Assembly (NCBI GenBank): GCA_035299425.1
Contig: DATGWP010000109.1
Span: forward strand, 1-34,246
DNA from: Bog-950 sp035299425
GTDB lineage: Bacteria; Bacteroidota; Bacteroidia; Chitinophagales; LD1
Length of the DNA stretch: 34,246 nt
Reading direction: 5' to 3'
Shown: one piece after another, positions 23,415 through 30,683 of the stretch
How the letters are laid out: each line of letters begins with the position of its first letter
Position numbering within the stretch: position 1 is the stretch's first letter
The notes under the pieces: model-generated
Told to the model about the DNA's origin: nothing
The model's database searches: none
What the model saw: only the letters and a program-made list of their open reading frames with translations
Translations under genes and position numbers: made by a program

Positions 23415-25637
23415 TTACTTTAAAACAAACCTAACACCCGTAAAGGCCATGGCACCACGCAAGGGCCCCCATATAAGCGAGGCATCGAACTGGTTGCTAA
23501 AGGGTGCATCGCCGGCTATAATCGGGTTGGGTTGCGAAAAATTGAGCAGGTTTTCTCCTCCTAAATACACTTCCCACTGTTTCCATTTAAAGGTAACCTG
23601 TGCATTTAACTGGAAAAAATCCTTCGATTTAGCCGGGCGGCGGTTAGCCTCATCGTTAACCGATGTATCGGGTATACGGGTTTTACCAAACCAGTTAAGC
23701 CCGGTATTAAAACGCCAATGCTCCTTCTTAGTAGTATATTGCAGGGAAATTAACCCCCGGTGCTGTGGGCGCAATGGAATAATTTTACGCCCGCTGGCAT
23801 AATCCGTTTTAGCCTGCTCAAATTTGTAAGCCAGTTTTACATCAAAGCGTTTTACAACTTCATAACTAACCTCTATTTGCGCTGCATTGGCAAATGACTT
23901 GCCGCTAAGATTGTAAAAATGCAACAGGCGGGCATCCTCTAAATCTACTACTACCTGGTGCATAAAATCTGTGCGGTAATAATCCACAGTTATGTTTCCC
24001 TCGCGGAAGCCCAGGAAAAACTTATAGTTTAAACTGGCACCGTAATTCCAGGCCTCTTCCATCTTAATGGCCGGGTCAATCTGTATCTGGCGGCTATTGG
24101 CCAGCAGCCCAAAATTTTCGGCAAACAAGGTGGGCGTTCTGTATCCCCTACCCGCAGATACACGCAGGCTTAAATCGTAAAGTATGTTCCACTTAAGGTT
24201 AAACCGGGGCGATACAAGCGTACCATACAGGTTGTGCTGATCTACCCTGAAGCCGCCCACAATAGCCACTTTATTATCAGGCCCAAAGTTAAGGGTGGCC
24301 TCAGCAAACATCCCCGGCACTACCTCCAAACGGGTACGCGTTATGGTGTCAAACTGCTCGGTTACATAATCAGTCTGCACCGATACTCCGGCCTTTACCA
24401 TATCTTCCTTTTCATTCAGGTTTTTCTGGTAGATAAAATTGAAATAACCGTAGTGCTCCAGCCCGCTGTAATTGCGGCGGCCTATGTAGCCAAACTGGTT
24501 TTGGTAAAGGTATTTGTATTGCACACCCAGAAAATTGTCTTTAGGCAGGTTAAATCCTGTTTTGGCAAATGCTTCTACCCTATTGGTGCGCAGCCGCATA
24601 CCCCAATCATTTTGTGTGTAGCGGTTTTCATTAAGCTTAAAATGATAGCTGCCACCCATGCGGTCCTCTATATTGGCAATAGCCCCAAATAGCACCATTC
24701 CCTTACTTTTAGGCATCAAATAGGTAAACCGGTGCATCAGGTTTATACCTTTTACCAGCGGATTGTCTATGTAATGGTCATGGTTCATGTCCATCTTCAA
24801 AAAATTGAGCAACCCATGCACCGATGTAAGCTGGCTCCACTTATCGTTAAATTTATGTGCCGAAATAACATTCAGTTCTGTGCGCACATCCTGGTTCAAA
24901 AACAGGTTTACATACAGCCGCTCAGCAACCTGCGGCTTTTTAAGTTCCACATTTATCTGGCCGGTCATACCCTCATAGCCGTTCACCACGCTGCCGGCAC
25001 CCTTGTTTATCTGTATGCTGCTCATAAGGGGTCCGGGTATGTAGTTCAGGCCAAAGGTTTGCCCTAATGAACGGATGCTGGGCATATTCTCAACCATTAT
25101 CTGTGTATACATGCCATCCAGCCCCAGCATGCGTATTTCCTTGGCGCCCGATACCGCATCGGTAAAGTTTACATCTACGGTGGCTGTGTTTTCAAAACTC
25201 TCGCTCAGGTTACAGCAGGCATCTTTTACCAGGTCGCCACTGTTTATTACCTCCACATCCATTACCGACATCTCCAGGCGATTAGCCTTACGGGCATTTA
25301 TCTCTACTTCATTAAGCACCAAGGGCACTACCGTAATAGTAATAAGGCTATTGCCTTTCAGGTAAGTAGTATCGGTTTTGTACCCCAAATACGAAGTAAC
25401 CAGCGCATCGGTAGCTGGATTGGCGGTTAGCGTAAACATACCTTTATCATCGGTAGTGGTAGCGTTGGTGGTGTTCATTACACCCACCACAGCGCCAATA
25501 ATGGCCAGCCGTTTGCCGCCTGTTTCCTCTATTACATAGCCCTGTACGGTTTGGGCCTGCACGAACGAAGTACCAAACACCATAAAAGCAAGGGGAAACA
25601 ACCAGGGTATTTTTAAATAACGAAAATCAATTTTCAT
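23415..25637 (-). CDS. TonB-dependent receptor, heavy-metal type
   Basis: A 740-residue protein with an N-terminal signal segment (to about residue 28, VQAQ), then a carboxypeptidase-regulatory-like domain (30-105: VQGYVIEETGGKRLAIIGAV, KGMFTLTANP). The plug (about 125-235) has DLVKDACCNLSESFENTATV with Cys141-Cys142, AKEIRMLGLDGMYTQIMVEN and INKGAGSVVNGYEGMTGQIN. The rest is a barrel ending in GVRFVLK. The DACCNLSESF motif marks a Bacteroidota subfamily that usually sits next to HMA proteins. MDMNHDH (282-288) offers Met/His ligands for a soft metal. It is flanked by HYC_CC_PP and HMA genes. It probably imports or handles copper or a related metal across the outer membrane. Confidence 0.9.
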   Translation of the reverse strand: MKIDFRYLKIPWLFPLAFMVFGTSFVQAQTVQGYVIEETGGKRLAIIGAVVGVMNTTNATTTDDKGMFTLTANPATDALVTSYLGYKTDTTYLKGNSLITITVVPLVLNEVEINARKANRLEMSVMDVEVINSGDLVKDACCNLSESFENTATVDVNFTDAVSGAKEIRMLGLDGMYTQIMVENMPSIRSLGQTFGLNYIPGPLMSSIQINKGAGSVVNGYEGMTGQINVELKKPQVAERLYVNLFLNQDVRTELNVISAHKFNDKWSQLTSVHGLLNFLKMDMNHDHYIDNPLVKGINLMHRFTYLMPKSKGMVLFGAIANIEDRMGGSYHFKLNENRYTQNDWGMRLRTNRVEAFAKTGFNLPKDNFLGVQYKYLYQNQFGYIGRRNYSGLEHYGYFNFIYQKNLNEKEDMVKAGVSVQTDYVTEQFDTITRTRLEVVPGMFAEATLNFGPDNKVAIVGGFRVDQHNLYGTLVSPRFNLKWNILYDLSLRVSAGRGYRTPTLFAENFGLLANSRQIQIDPAIKMEEAWNYGASLNYKFFLGFREGNITVDYYRTDFMHQVVVDLEDARLLHFYNLSGKSFANAAQIEVSYEVVKRFDVKLAYKFEQAKTDYASGRKIIPLRPQHRGLISLQYTTKKEHWRFNTGLNWFGKTRIPDTSVNDEANRRPAKSKDFFQLNAQVTFKWKQWEVYLGGENLLNFSQPNPIIAGDAPFSNQFDASLIWGPLRGAMAFTGVRFVLK

Positions 25638-25751
25638 CTCTTAGTTTTTAGAATGACAAGGCATTCATTAAAATTCAGTAATACACAAAATGCATACGTA
25701 TAGACATAGCTATGCATGCTTACCGCAAAGCAGTATTACAAGAGATGAATT

Positions 25752-26150
25752 CTAAATACGGAAAGTTTGGGTAAAAGCAATTTCGCTTTTGGCTATAGCC
25801 AGCAGTGGTGGTGATGAATTAGCAGACCGCTGAATAAGAGGAGCAGGATAACAAGCAACAAAAACCCGTGATACAGGTACAATAGCAGCATCAAAAGCAA
25901 TAAAATCGGGAACTATCTGCTCGCTTACAAAATCCTGCTTCAGGTATTTAGAGCTAACCTCGCAGCAGGTCGATTTTTTAATCTCGCACTTACCAGCCAC
26001 TACCTTCTCTGCACAACAATGTTTAGGTTGGCCAATGCTAAGATGTGTATGCTTCGATTTAAGACAGGTATGTGCGTAGATAGTCTGCCCGCTATCAGCA
26101 AACATTATCAGCACCAACATTATAAAAGTAGCTACCCGCCTTTTTAGCAT
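25752..26150 (-). CDS. HYC_CC_PP family protein
   Basis: A 132-residue protein with signal peptide MLKRRVATFIMLVLIMFADS, then QTIYA. The mature part has cysteine and histidine clusters: AHTCLKSKHTH (26-36), HCCAEK (44-49), Cys55, TCCEVS (61-66), and later SSPPLL (112-117). This order fits the HYC_CC_PP family, with HTC here in place of HYC. Such proteins are coded just upstream of metal-type TonB receptors, as here (114-nt gap), and are thought to bind metal in the periplasm. A strong -7 promoter element ends 4 nt before the ATG; see the separate entry. The exact function is unknown. Confidence 0.82.
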   Translation of the reverse strand: MLKRRVATFIMLVLIMFADSGQTIYAHTCLKSKHTHLSIGQPKHCCAEKVVAGKCEIKKSTCCEVSSKYLKQDFVSEQIVPDFIAFDAAIVPVSRVFVACYPAPLIQRSANSSPPLLAIAKSEIAFTQTFRI

Positions 26151-26154
26151 AATT

Positions 26155-26186
26155 CAAATATAACATCTTTAATACCGAATTGTCAA
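26155..26186 (-). promoter_or_regulatory. Promoter-like element of the metal unit, almost touching the start codon
   Basis: On the minus strand TATATTTG (exact TAnnTTTG) lies at 26162-26155, with TTG at 26186-26184, 21 nt away. It ends 4 nt before the ATG at 26150, so transcription would begin at or beside the start codon, giving a leaderless message if it is used. Confidence 0.5.
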
Positions 26187-26275
26187 TACAGGCCGCTGTC
26201 AAAAACAGTTAATAACAAATAATGGGGGAAATGTTTTAAAAACGATTGTCTTGCAAATTGGATATTTGAGCCGCA

Positions 26276-27091
26276 ATGGATATTTACCACATTTTGGGAT
26301 ATGCAGGAGCTATACTAACCGGCGTAATACTGGGCTTACTAGGCGGTGGTGGCGCGCTGCTATCTATACCTGTGCTGGTTTACCTGTTTCATATACCGGC
26401 CGAAGTAGCCACAGGCTACTCTTTGTTTATTGTGGCTATAGCAGCCAGTAGCGGCGCCGTGCAAAACCTGCGCAAAAAATTAGTAGATATAGATTCTGTT
26501 TTCTATTACGGGTTGCCATCGCTGGTTACCGTTTACAGTATGCGGCGCTTTGTTTTACCTGCCCTGCCCGATATATTTTTTACAGCCGGCGGCTATACTC
26601 TGGATAAGAACCACTTTATACTTTTCCTGTTGTCGGCGGTTATGTTTGGGGCCGGTTACAAAATGATAACAGCCGGGCATGAACCAGTAGACCCGGAGCC
26701 CTATAAAGGTATAGACCATATTAAGTTACCGCTTTATGCCGTACTTATTGGTAGTTTCCTGGGCCTTGTAGGTGCAGGGGGCGGTTTCCTAATGATACCT
26801 GCCCTTGTTTACTTTGCCCACCTGCCCATGCGCAAAGCCATTGGCACATCGCTGGTGCTGGTGGCAGCTAATTCTTTTGTAGGCTTTTTGGGCGATGTGA
26901 GCAGCAACCCAAATATGGACTGGCAGTTTCTTTTCATCTTCTCCGGCTTCTCAATATCTGGTGTAGTGTTAGGCACTTATCTGCATAAACACGTTCAAGG
27001 CAACCAAATGAAACGATATTTCGGATGGTTTGTGGTATTGGTAGCTGTATTTATGTTGGTAAAAGAAGTAACCAGGGGATGGTTCATATAA
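26276..27091 (+). CDS. TauE/SafE-family (TSUP) transporter
   Basis: A 271-residue integral membrane protein. Two related halves each carry the family motif: GAILTGVILGLLGGGGALLS near residue 11 and IGSFLGLVGAGGGFLMIPAL near residue 160. About eight membrane helices are expected, with ATGYSLFIVAIAASSGAVQN and IGTSLVLVAANSFVGFLGDV after the two loops, as is normal. The family exports sulfite, organosulfonates or other anions across the inner membrane. The gene is divergent from the heavy-metal unit, 125 nt away, so thiol or sulfur balance during metal stress is a possible link, but this rests on position only. Downstream are two small reading frames. Confidence 0.9.
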   Translation: MDIYHILGYAGAILTGVILGLLGGGGALLSIPVLVYLFHIPAEVATGYSLFIVAIAASSGAVQNLRKKLVDIDSVFYYGLPSLVTVYSMRRFVLPALPDIFFTAGGYTLDKNHFILFLLSAVMFGAGYKMITAGHEPVDPEPYKGIDHIKLPLYAVLIGSFLGLVGAGGGFLMIPALVYFAHLPMRKAIGTSLVLVAANSFVGFLGDVSSNPNMDWQFLFIFSGFSISGVVLGTYLHKHVQGNQMKRYFGWFVVLVAVFMLVKEVTRGWFI

Positions 27092-27185
27092 AGTTTAGAG
27101 TACTGGAGTAAAGACACCCCATTTTTACCCAAAATGCAAACTGGTATACTTCTTGGAATATTGGTAGCAGATAAAACTATATACC

Positions 27186-27335
27186 ATGACACCGCGTCAA
27201 ATACAAACTATAAGGAGCATTATAGCAAGTGCAGAGGAAAGAAACCAAACAACTGTGCCTAACCAAAGAAAAGAAGGTTTTATACAATTGTTGCGGTTTG
27301 CCGTAACAAATGCTTTTGACCCGTTTAAATACTAA
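27186..27335 (+). CDS. Small protein, 49 residues (tandem pair member 1), not previously named
   Basis: A 49-residue frame starting MTPRQIQTIRSIIASAEERN and ending FAVTNAFDPFKY. It aligns over its entire length, with no gap, to the 49-residue product of 27408-27557: 14 identical residues (M1, Q5, I6, T8, R10, S15, A16, E17, V24, Q34, L35, R37, A39, P46), plus conservative changes such as I9/L, I12/V, I33/L and L36/M. The layout suggests an N-terminal amphipathic helix, a polar linker and a second helix (KEGFIQLLRFAVTNAF). No signal peptide or metal motif. Equal length and co-linear similarity make chance unlikely. Function unknown. Confidence 0.6.
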   Translation: MTPRQIQTIRSIIASAEERNQTTVPNQRKEGFIQLLRFAVTNAFDPFKY

Positions 27336-27407
27336 CCTTAGGCTGGCATGTTAATTGGACTTTACAAAACGTAAAGCAGGCATTATATTACCATAGTATG
27401 TGAAGCC

Positions 27408-27557
27408 ATGAACCAGCATCAAATAGATACACTTAGGGGAGTAATGAAAAGTGCTGAGGCGCAGAAAAAGCTAAGCGTAAAAAAGCATTTGCAACCATCA
27501 CTATTACAATTAATGCGTCAAGCACTTTATAAATTTCTACATCCTTCCCACAGCTAA
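27408..27557 (+). CDS. Small protein, 49 residues (tandem pair member 2), basic paralogue of member 1
   Basis: A 49-residue frame starting MNQHQIDTLRGVMKSAEAQK and ending ALYKFLHPSHS. It is more basic than its partner (a run of lysines around residues 20-26) but keeps the shared core: QI at 5-6, T8, R10, SAE at 15-17, QL at 34-35, R37, A39 and P46. It begins 72 nt after the first frame ends, behind a small hairpin, and stops 2 nt before the convergent SDR gene ends, so the space is fully used. Probably two helices with a basic linker, so nucleic-acid or membrane-surface binding is possible but unsupported beyond charge. Confidence 0.62.
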   Translation: MNQHQIDTLRGVMKSAEAQKKLSVKKHLQPSLLQLMRQALYKFLHPSHS

Positions 27558-27559
27558 TA

Positions 27560-28366
27560 TTACCTCGTCAACAACCCCGCATCTACCACAAACTCGCTGC
27601 CGGTCATATAGCGGGCATTATCCGAGGCCAGAAACACAACAGCATTGGCTACGTCCTCAGGCTCTACCCAAGGGGCAGGAAGCAGGTTACCGGCACTGCG
27701 CTCGGCAATCTCCAGCGCTGTAGCGCCTTCCATTTCGGCCAGTCCATCCTGCATAGGCGTATTTACACCCGTAGGGTGCACAGACAATACACGGATGTTA
27801 TATTGCGCCAATTCTATAGCCCACGATTTGGTTAAGCCTACCACGCCATACTTGCTGGCTACATAGTGGCACAGGCGGTTAGCGCCGCGCAGGCCCAGTA
27901 CCGATGAGTTATTTATGATTACACCACTCTTTTGCTTAATCATTATGGGTATTACCCGGCGGGCAACCATCCAGGGGCCTTTTAGGTTAATGCCAATCAT
28001 ACTATCCCATGCCTCTTCGGTAAGTTCGTGCGCCAGGCCATACGCACAGATGCCCGCATTGTTAAACAGTATATCTATTTTACCAAAAGCTTTCTCGGTA
28101 GCCTTTACCGCTTTGGTTACATCTTTATCGCTGCGCACATCACCCTTGTGGGTAAGGCATTTTACACCCAGTTTTTCGCACTCTTTCTTCAGTGTATCCA
28201 GTTCCTTATTCGACCCGAATTTGTATTTAGGATATTCCAGTTGTTTGGCAATATCAAAGGCAGCGATATTTACACCTTCTTTAGCTAAGGCAATAGCAGT
28301 AGCGCGGCCCTGTCCGTGGGCGGCACCGGTGATAAAGGCTGTTTTTCCTATCAGATTTGTTTTCAT
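27560..28366 (-). CDS. Short-chain dehydrogenase/reductase (mycofactocin-SDR-like)
   Basis: A 268-residue classical SDR. NAD(P) is bound at TGAAHGQGRATA (13-24); the acidic Asp38 in AAFDIA favours NAD over NADP. NNAG (102-105), Ser154/Ser155, Tyr168 and Lys172 of HYVASKYG complete the catalytic set. The TGAAHGQGRA motif and a longer insert at about residues 41-62 (QLEYPKYKFGSNKELDTLKK) resemble the mycofactocin-coupled SDR branch, whose members hold NAD tightly, but no mycofactocin genes are in view. Its start overlaps the stop of the preceding gene by 4 nt (ATGA), so it is translated from the same message as that gene. The substrate is unknown. Confidence 0.87.
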   Translation of the reverse strand: MKTNLIGKTAFITGAAHGQGRATAIALAKEGVNIAAFDIAKQLEYPKYKFGSNKELDTLKKECEKLGVKCLTHKGDVRSDKDVTKAVKATEKAFGKIDILFNNAGICAYGLAHELTEEAWDSMIGINLKGPWMVARRVIPIMIKQKSGVIINNSSVLGLRGANRLCHYVASKYGVVGLTKSWAIELAQYNIRVLSVHPTGVNTPMQDGLAEMEGATALEIAERSAGNLLPAPWVEPEDVANAVVFLASDNARYMTGSEFVVDAGLLTR

Positions 28367-28773
28367 TTTCTTTTTGCGTATATTATTTTATTGATTCTTC
28401 CTTTACACCTTGTTTGAACTTTGCGTTCTACCTCTTTATTAAAAGCATCTCTCTCTGCGGTAGTAAATGCAGTTATTGTTCTGCTTGATAAGCTATCCCG
28501 TTTTTCCTGCATACATTCTTCAGTAGAAAATCTTATCCCTCCGAATAATTCTTTGCCATTAGCCGCATAAATAGGCGACTTCTTCTTTTCATTCGTATTT
28601 TTTTCCTTCACACTTATCCACTCACCCAAACAGGCACATGTATGCTTTGCTTCGCTTTCTATGAGTTTCTGAAGATAGGGTTCTTTAACCTTAATAGCAT
28701 TTGAGTCTGGGTTAGATTGCCCGAAACCAGAAACTAGAAAAAGTTGAAATAGAACCATTATAACTATTCGCAT
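28363..28773 (-). CDS. Small secreted cysteine-containing protein of unknown function
   Basis: A 136-residue protein. A longer frame opens at 28818 inside the preceding gene, but the start at 28773 is preferred: it gives the signal peptide MRIVIMVLFQLFLVSGFG before QSNPDSN, and lies 4 nt after the stop of the CMD gene. The mature chain has HTCACLGEWI, a basic linker KNTNEKKKS, then STEECMQEKRDS and QTRCKGRINK, four cysteines in all, perhaps two disulfides. It resembles the small cysteine-containing secreted proteins seen in this phylum, but I know no family name. Its placement between an AhpD-like and an SDR gene, with a 4-nt overlap with the latter, points to one operon. Confidence 0.7.
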   Translation of the reverse strand: MRIVIMVLFQLFLVSGFGQSNPDSNAIKVKEPYLQKLIESEAKHTCACLGEWISVKEKNTNEKKKSPIYAANGKELFGGIRFSTEECMQEKRDSLSSRTITAFTTAERDAFNKEVERKVQTRCKGRINKIIYAKRK

Positions 28774-28777
28774 TACT

Positions 28778-29314
28778 TTATTTTTGGGTGACCTTCGTAT
28801 AAGGCGCCAAATACTCATCTATCTGCACCTCCAGCACATTATTAAAAATATTGGTGGCTATCATTTGCCCCGCAAAGCCAATGAGCGTAATTACCTCAGC
28901 TTCGGAATATTTAGCAGCAATCTGGCTATACAATTCAGCCGGCACTTCGCCTTTATTATTGGCTATGGCGCTGCCAAAATCGAGCAGGGTTTGCTCTTCG
29001 GTTGTCAGAACCAATTCTTCCGGCTTTTCGCCATGCTCGATAATTATTTTGCGGAAGAAGGTGGTGCATAGCGGACAGTTGCTACCCTCCGAAACTGCAT
29101 GGGCAAACAGGTAAGCCATGCGCTCGCCGGTTATCTTTATCAACTCGCGGTAAAGGTCGTACCACTCCATATACACCTTAAACACAGGCAAGGCCTTGCC
29201 CATGGTAGATTTCATATTGGTAATGCGGGCATTATATTCCGTTTTGTGATGTTCGAAAGCAGCCTTTATATCGTCGGTGATTTGCTCGGGTGCAAGGGGG
29301 GAAATACGGGGCAT
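28778..29314 (-). CDS. Carboxymuconolactone decarboxylase (AhpD-like) family protein
   Basis: A 178-residue, all-helical protein of the AhpD/CMD fold. The redox pair lies in EGSNCPLCTTFFRKI with Cys80 and Cys83, preceded by MAYLFAHAVSEG. In AhpD such a CxxC pair reduces a peroxiredoxin, so peroxide or organic-hydroperoxide handling is plausible, though many CMD proteins have other jobs. No lipoyl or partner genes are in the unit. It is first in a three-gene minus-strand set: the next gene begins 4 nt later. The 137-nt gap upstream is shared with the divergent beta-oxidation genes, so the two sets may be regulated together. Confidence 0.87.
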   Translation of the reverse strand: MPRISPLAPEQITDDIKAAFEHHKTEYNARITNMKSTMGKALPVFKVYMEWYDLYRELIKITGERMAYLFAHAVSEGSNCPLCTTFFRKIIIEHGEKPEELVLTTEEQTLLDFGSAIANNKGEVPAELYSQIAAKYSEAEVITLIGFAGQMIATNIFNNVLEVQIDEYLAPYTKVTQK

Positions 29315-29391
29315 TAGCTAAGGTTAATTTTATTAAAGCCTAAAAATAAAATCTCTAATTAAACGGCTTAATAATAAATTGTAACAAGTAT

Positions 29392-29421
29392 TTGAACTAT
29401 TGCGAAACCCGCTTAATCTTG
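29392..29421 (+). promoter_or_regulatory. Bacteroidota promoter of the beta-oxidation pair
   Basis: TTG at 29392-29394 inside TTTG, a 19-nt spacer, then TAATCTTG at 29414-29421, one base from TAnnTTTG. The expected start is about 24 nt before the ATG at 29452. It shares the C variant with the katG promoter. Confidence 0.6.
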
Positions 29422-29451
29422 TAGTAATCCTAAAAATAAAACTCAACACAA

Positions 29452-30660
29452 ATGAGGGAAGCATATATCTACGACAGCGTTCGCACACCACGCGGACGCG
29501 GCAAAAAATCGGGTTCGCTTTACGAAGTAAAACCTATCGACCTGTTATCAACTTTGTTTAAAGCCCTGCACAAGCGCAATGGCGAGTTTGACACCTCGCA
29601 GGTAGATGACGTGGTGCTGGGTTGTGTGACTCCCATCGGTGAGCAGGGCGGCGATATAGCCAAGTTTGGCCACGCCATGGCTGGTTGGAGCGATAAGGTA
29701 TCGGGCATGCAGATAAACCGGTTCTGCTCATCGGGGCTGGAGGCGATTAACCTTGGGGCTATGAAAATACGCAGCGGTTGGGAAGAGTTGGTAGTGGCCG
29801 GCGGTATTGAAAGCATGAGCCGCAACCCTATGGGCAGCGATGGCGGTGCCTGGTACCTGGACCCACAGGTAAACAACAAACTTGGCTTTATCCCGCAGGG
29901 CATTTCGGCCGATTTGATTGCTACTGTAGAAGGCTTTAGCCGCGAAACGGTAGATAGCTACGCACTAAGCTCGCACCGAAAAGCAGCACACGCCCGCAAG
30001 AATGGCTACTTTGATAAATCGCTTATACCGGTATTAGACCAGAACGGCCTTACAGTATTAGATTATGATGAAACGGTGCGCGAAGACGCCAGTATGGATG
30101 CCATGGCTAAACTACAACCAAGCTTTGCTATGATGGGGGAATTTGGTTTTGACGCTGTGGCTATGCTAAAGTATACATCAGTAGAGCAAATTAACCACGT
30201 ACATACACCGGGTAACTCTTCGGGTATTGTAGATGGCGCAGCACTTACATTAATAGGCAGTAAAGAAGCTGGCGAAAAGCACGGCATGAAACCACGCGCC
30301 CGTATTGTAGCAGCGGCGGTTACTTCTACTGACCCTACTATTATGCTTACCGGCCCTGCATTCTCTGCAAAAAAAGCATTGAAGATAGCAGGAATGAACG
30401 CTAAGGATATTGACATTTACGAAATGAACGAGGCCTTTGCCAGCGCCGTATTAAAGTTTCAGCGCGAGTTAAATATTGATGATGCTATACTAAATGTAAA
30501 CGGCGGTGCTATTGCCTTAGGCCACCCGCTGGGAGCAACCGGTAGCATGTTGTTAGGAACAGTGCTGGATGAATTGGAAAGAACCAATAAATCTACCGGC
30601 CTTATAACGCTATGCGTTGGCGGCGGTATGGGTGTTGCCACTATAATCGAAAGAATTTAA
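29452..30660 (+). CDS. Acetyl-CoA C-acyltransferase (thiolase, FadA/FadI type)
   Basis: A 402-residue, cytosolic enzyme that splits 3-ketoacyl-CoA with CoA, releasing acetyl-CoA, the last step of fatty-acid beta-oxidation. Key residues are in place: nucleophile Cys92 in NRFCSSGLEAIN, NEAFASAVL in the middle, GGAIALGHPLGATG with His358, and CVGGGMG with the second active-site Cys388. The opening MREAYIYDSVRTPRGRGKKS is typical. Length is between FadA (387) and FadI (436). The bifunctional hydratase/dehydrogenase gene starts 23 nt later in the same direction, so both are one operon. Biosynthetic use in the reverse direction cannot be excluded, but the partner argues for degradation. Confidence 0.96.
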   Translation: MREAYIYDSVRTPRGRGKKSGSLYEVKPIDLLSTLFKALHKRNGEFDTSQVDDVVLGCVTPIGEQGGDIAKFGHAMAGWSDKVSGMQINRFCSSGLEAINLGAMKIRSGWEELVVAGGIESMSRNPMGSDGGAWYLDPQVNNKLGFIPQGISADLIATVEGFSRETVDSYALSSHRKAAHARKNGYFDKSLIPVLDQNGLTVLDYDETVREDASMDAMAKLQPSFAMMGEFGFDAVAMLKYTSVEQINHVHTPGNSSGIVDGAALTLIGSKEAGEKHGMKPRARIVAAAVTSTDPTIMLTGPAFSAKKALKIAGMNAKDIDIYEMNEAFASAVLKFQRELNIDDAILNVNGGAIALGHPLGATGSMLLGTVLDELERTNKSTGLITLCVGGGMGVATIIERI

Positions 30661-30683
30661 AAATCTCAAAAACTGAAAATATC

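Larger units (their letters stand above)
27092..27559. other. 468-nt stretch without a long gene: holds two tandem 49-codon frames and a small hairpin
   Basis: Between the TauE/SafE gene and the convergent SDR gene lie two short plus-strand frames (27186-27335 and 27408-27557) and, between them, a 6-bp hairpin CTTTAC-AAAAC-GTAAAG (27360-27376) without a T-run. No exact TAnnTTTG promoter was found in the stretch. The second frame stops 2 nt before the end of the SDR gene. Confidence 0.6.

Noticed and set aside
25690..25717. Inverted repeat ATGCATA ... TATGCAT between the HYC_CC_PP and TonB genes
   Set aside because: Seven base pairs with a 14-nt loop and no T-run in an A+T-rich gap is expected by chance; no function is supported.
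28774..28818. Upstream start for the small Cys-rich protein at 28818
   Set aside because: It lies inside the CMD gene and adds a basic, non-signal segment; the start at 28773 gives a proper signal peptide and a 4-nt gap.
30612..30683. Upstream start for the hydratase/dehydrogenase inside the thiolase gene
   Set aside because: The extra 24 residues (MRWRRYGCCHYN...) are the thiolase coding end read in another frame and do not resemble crotonase N-termini; the ATG at 30684 fits the family.
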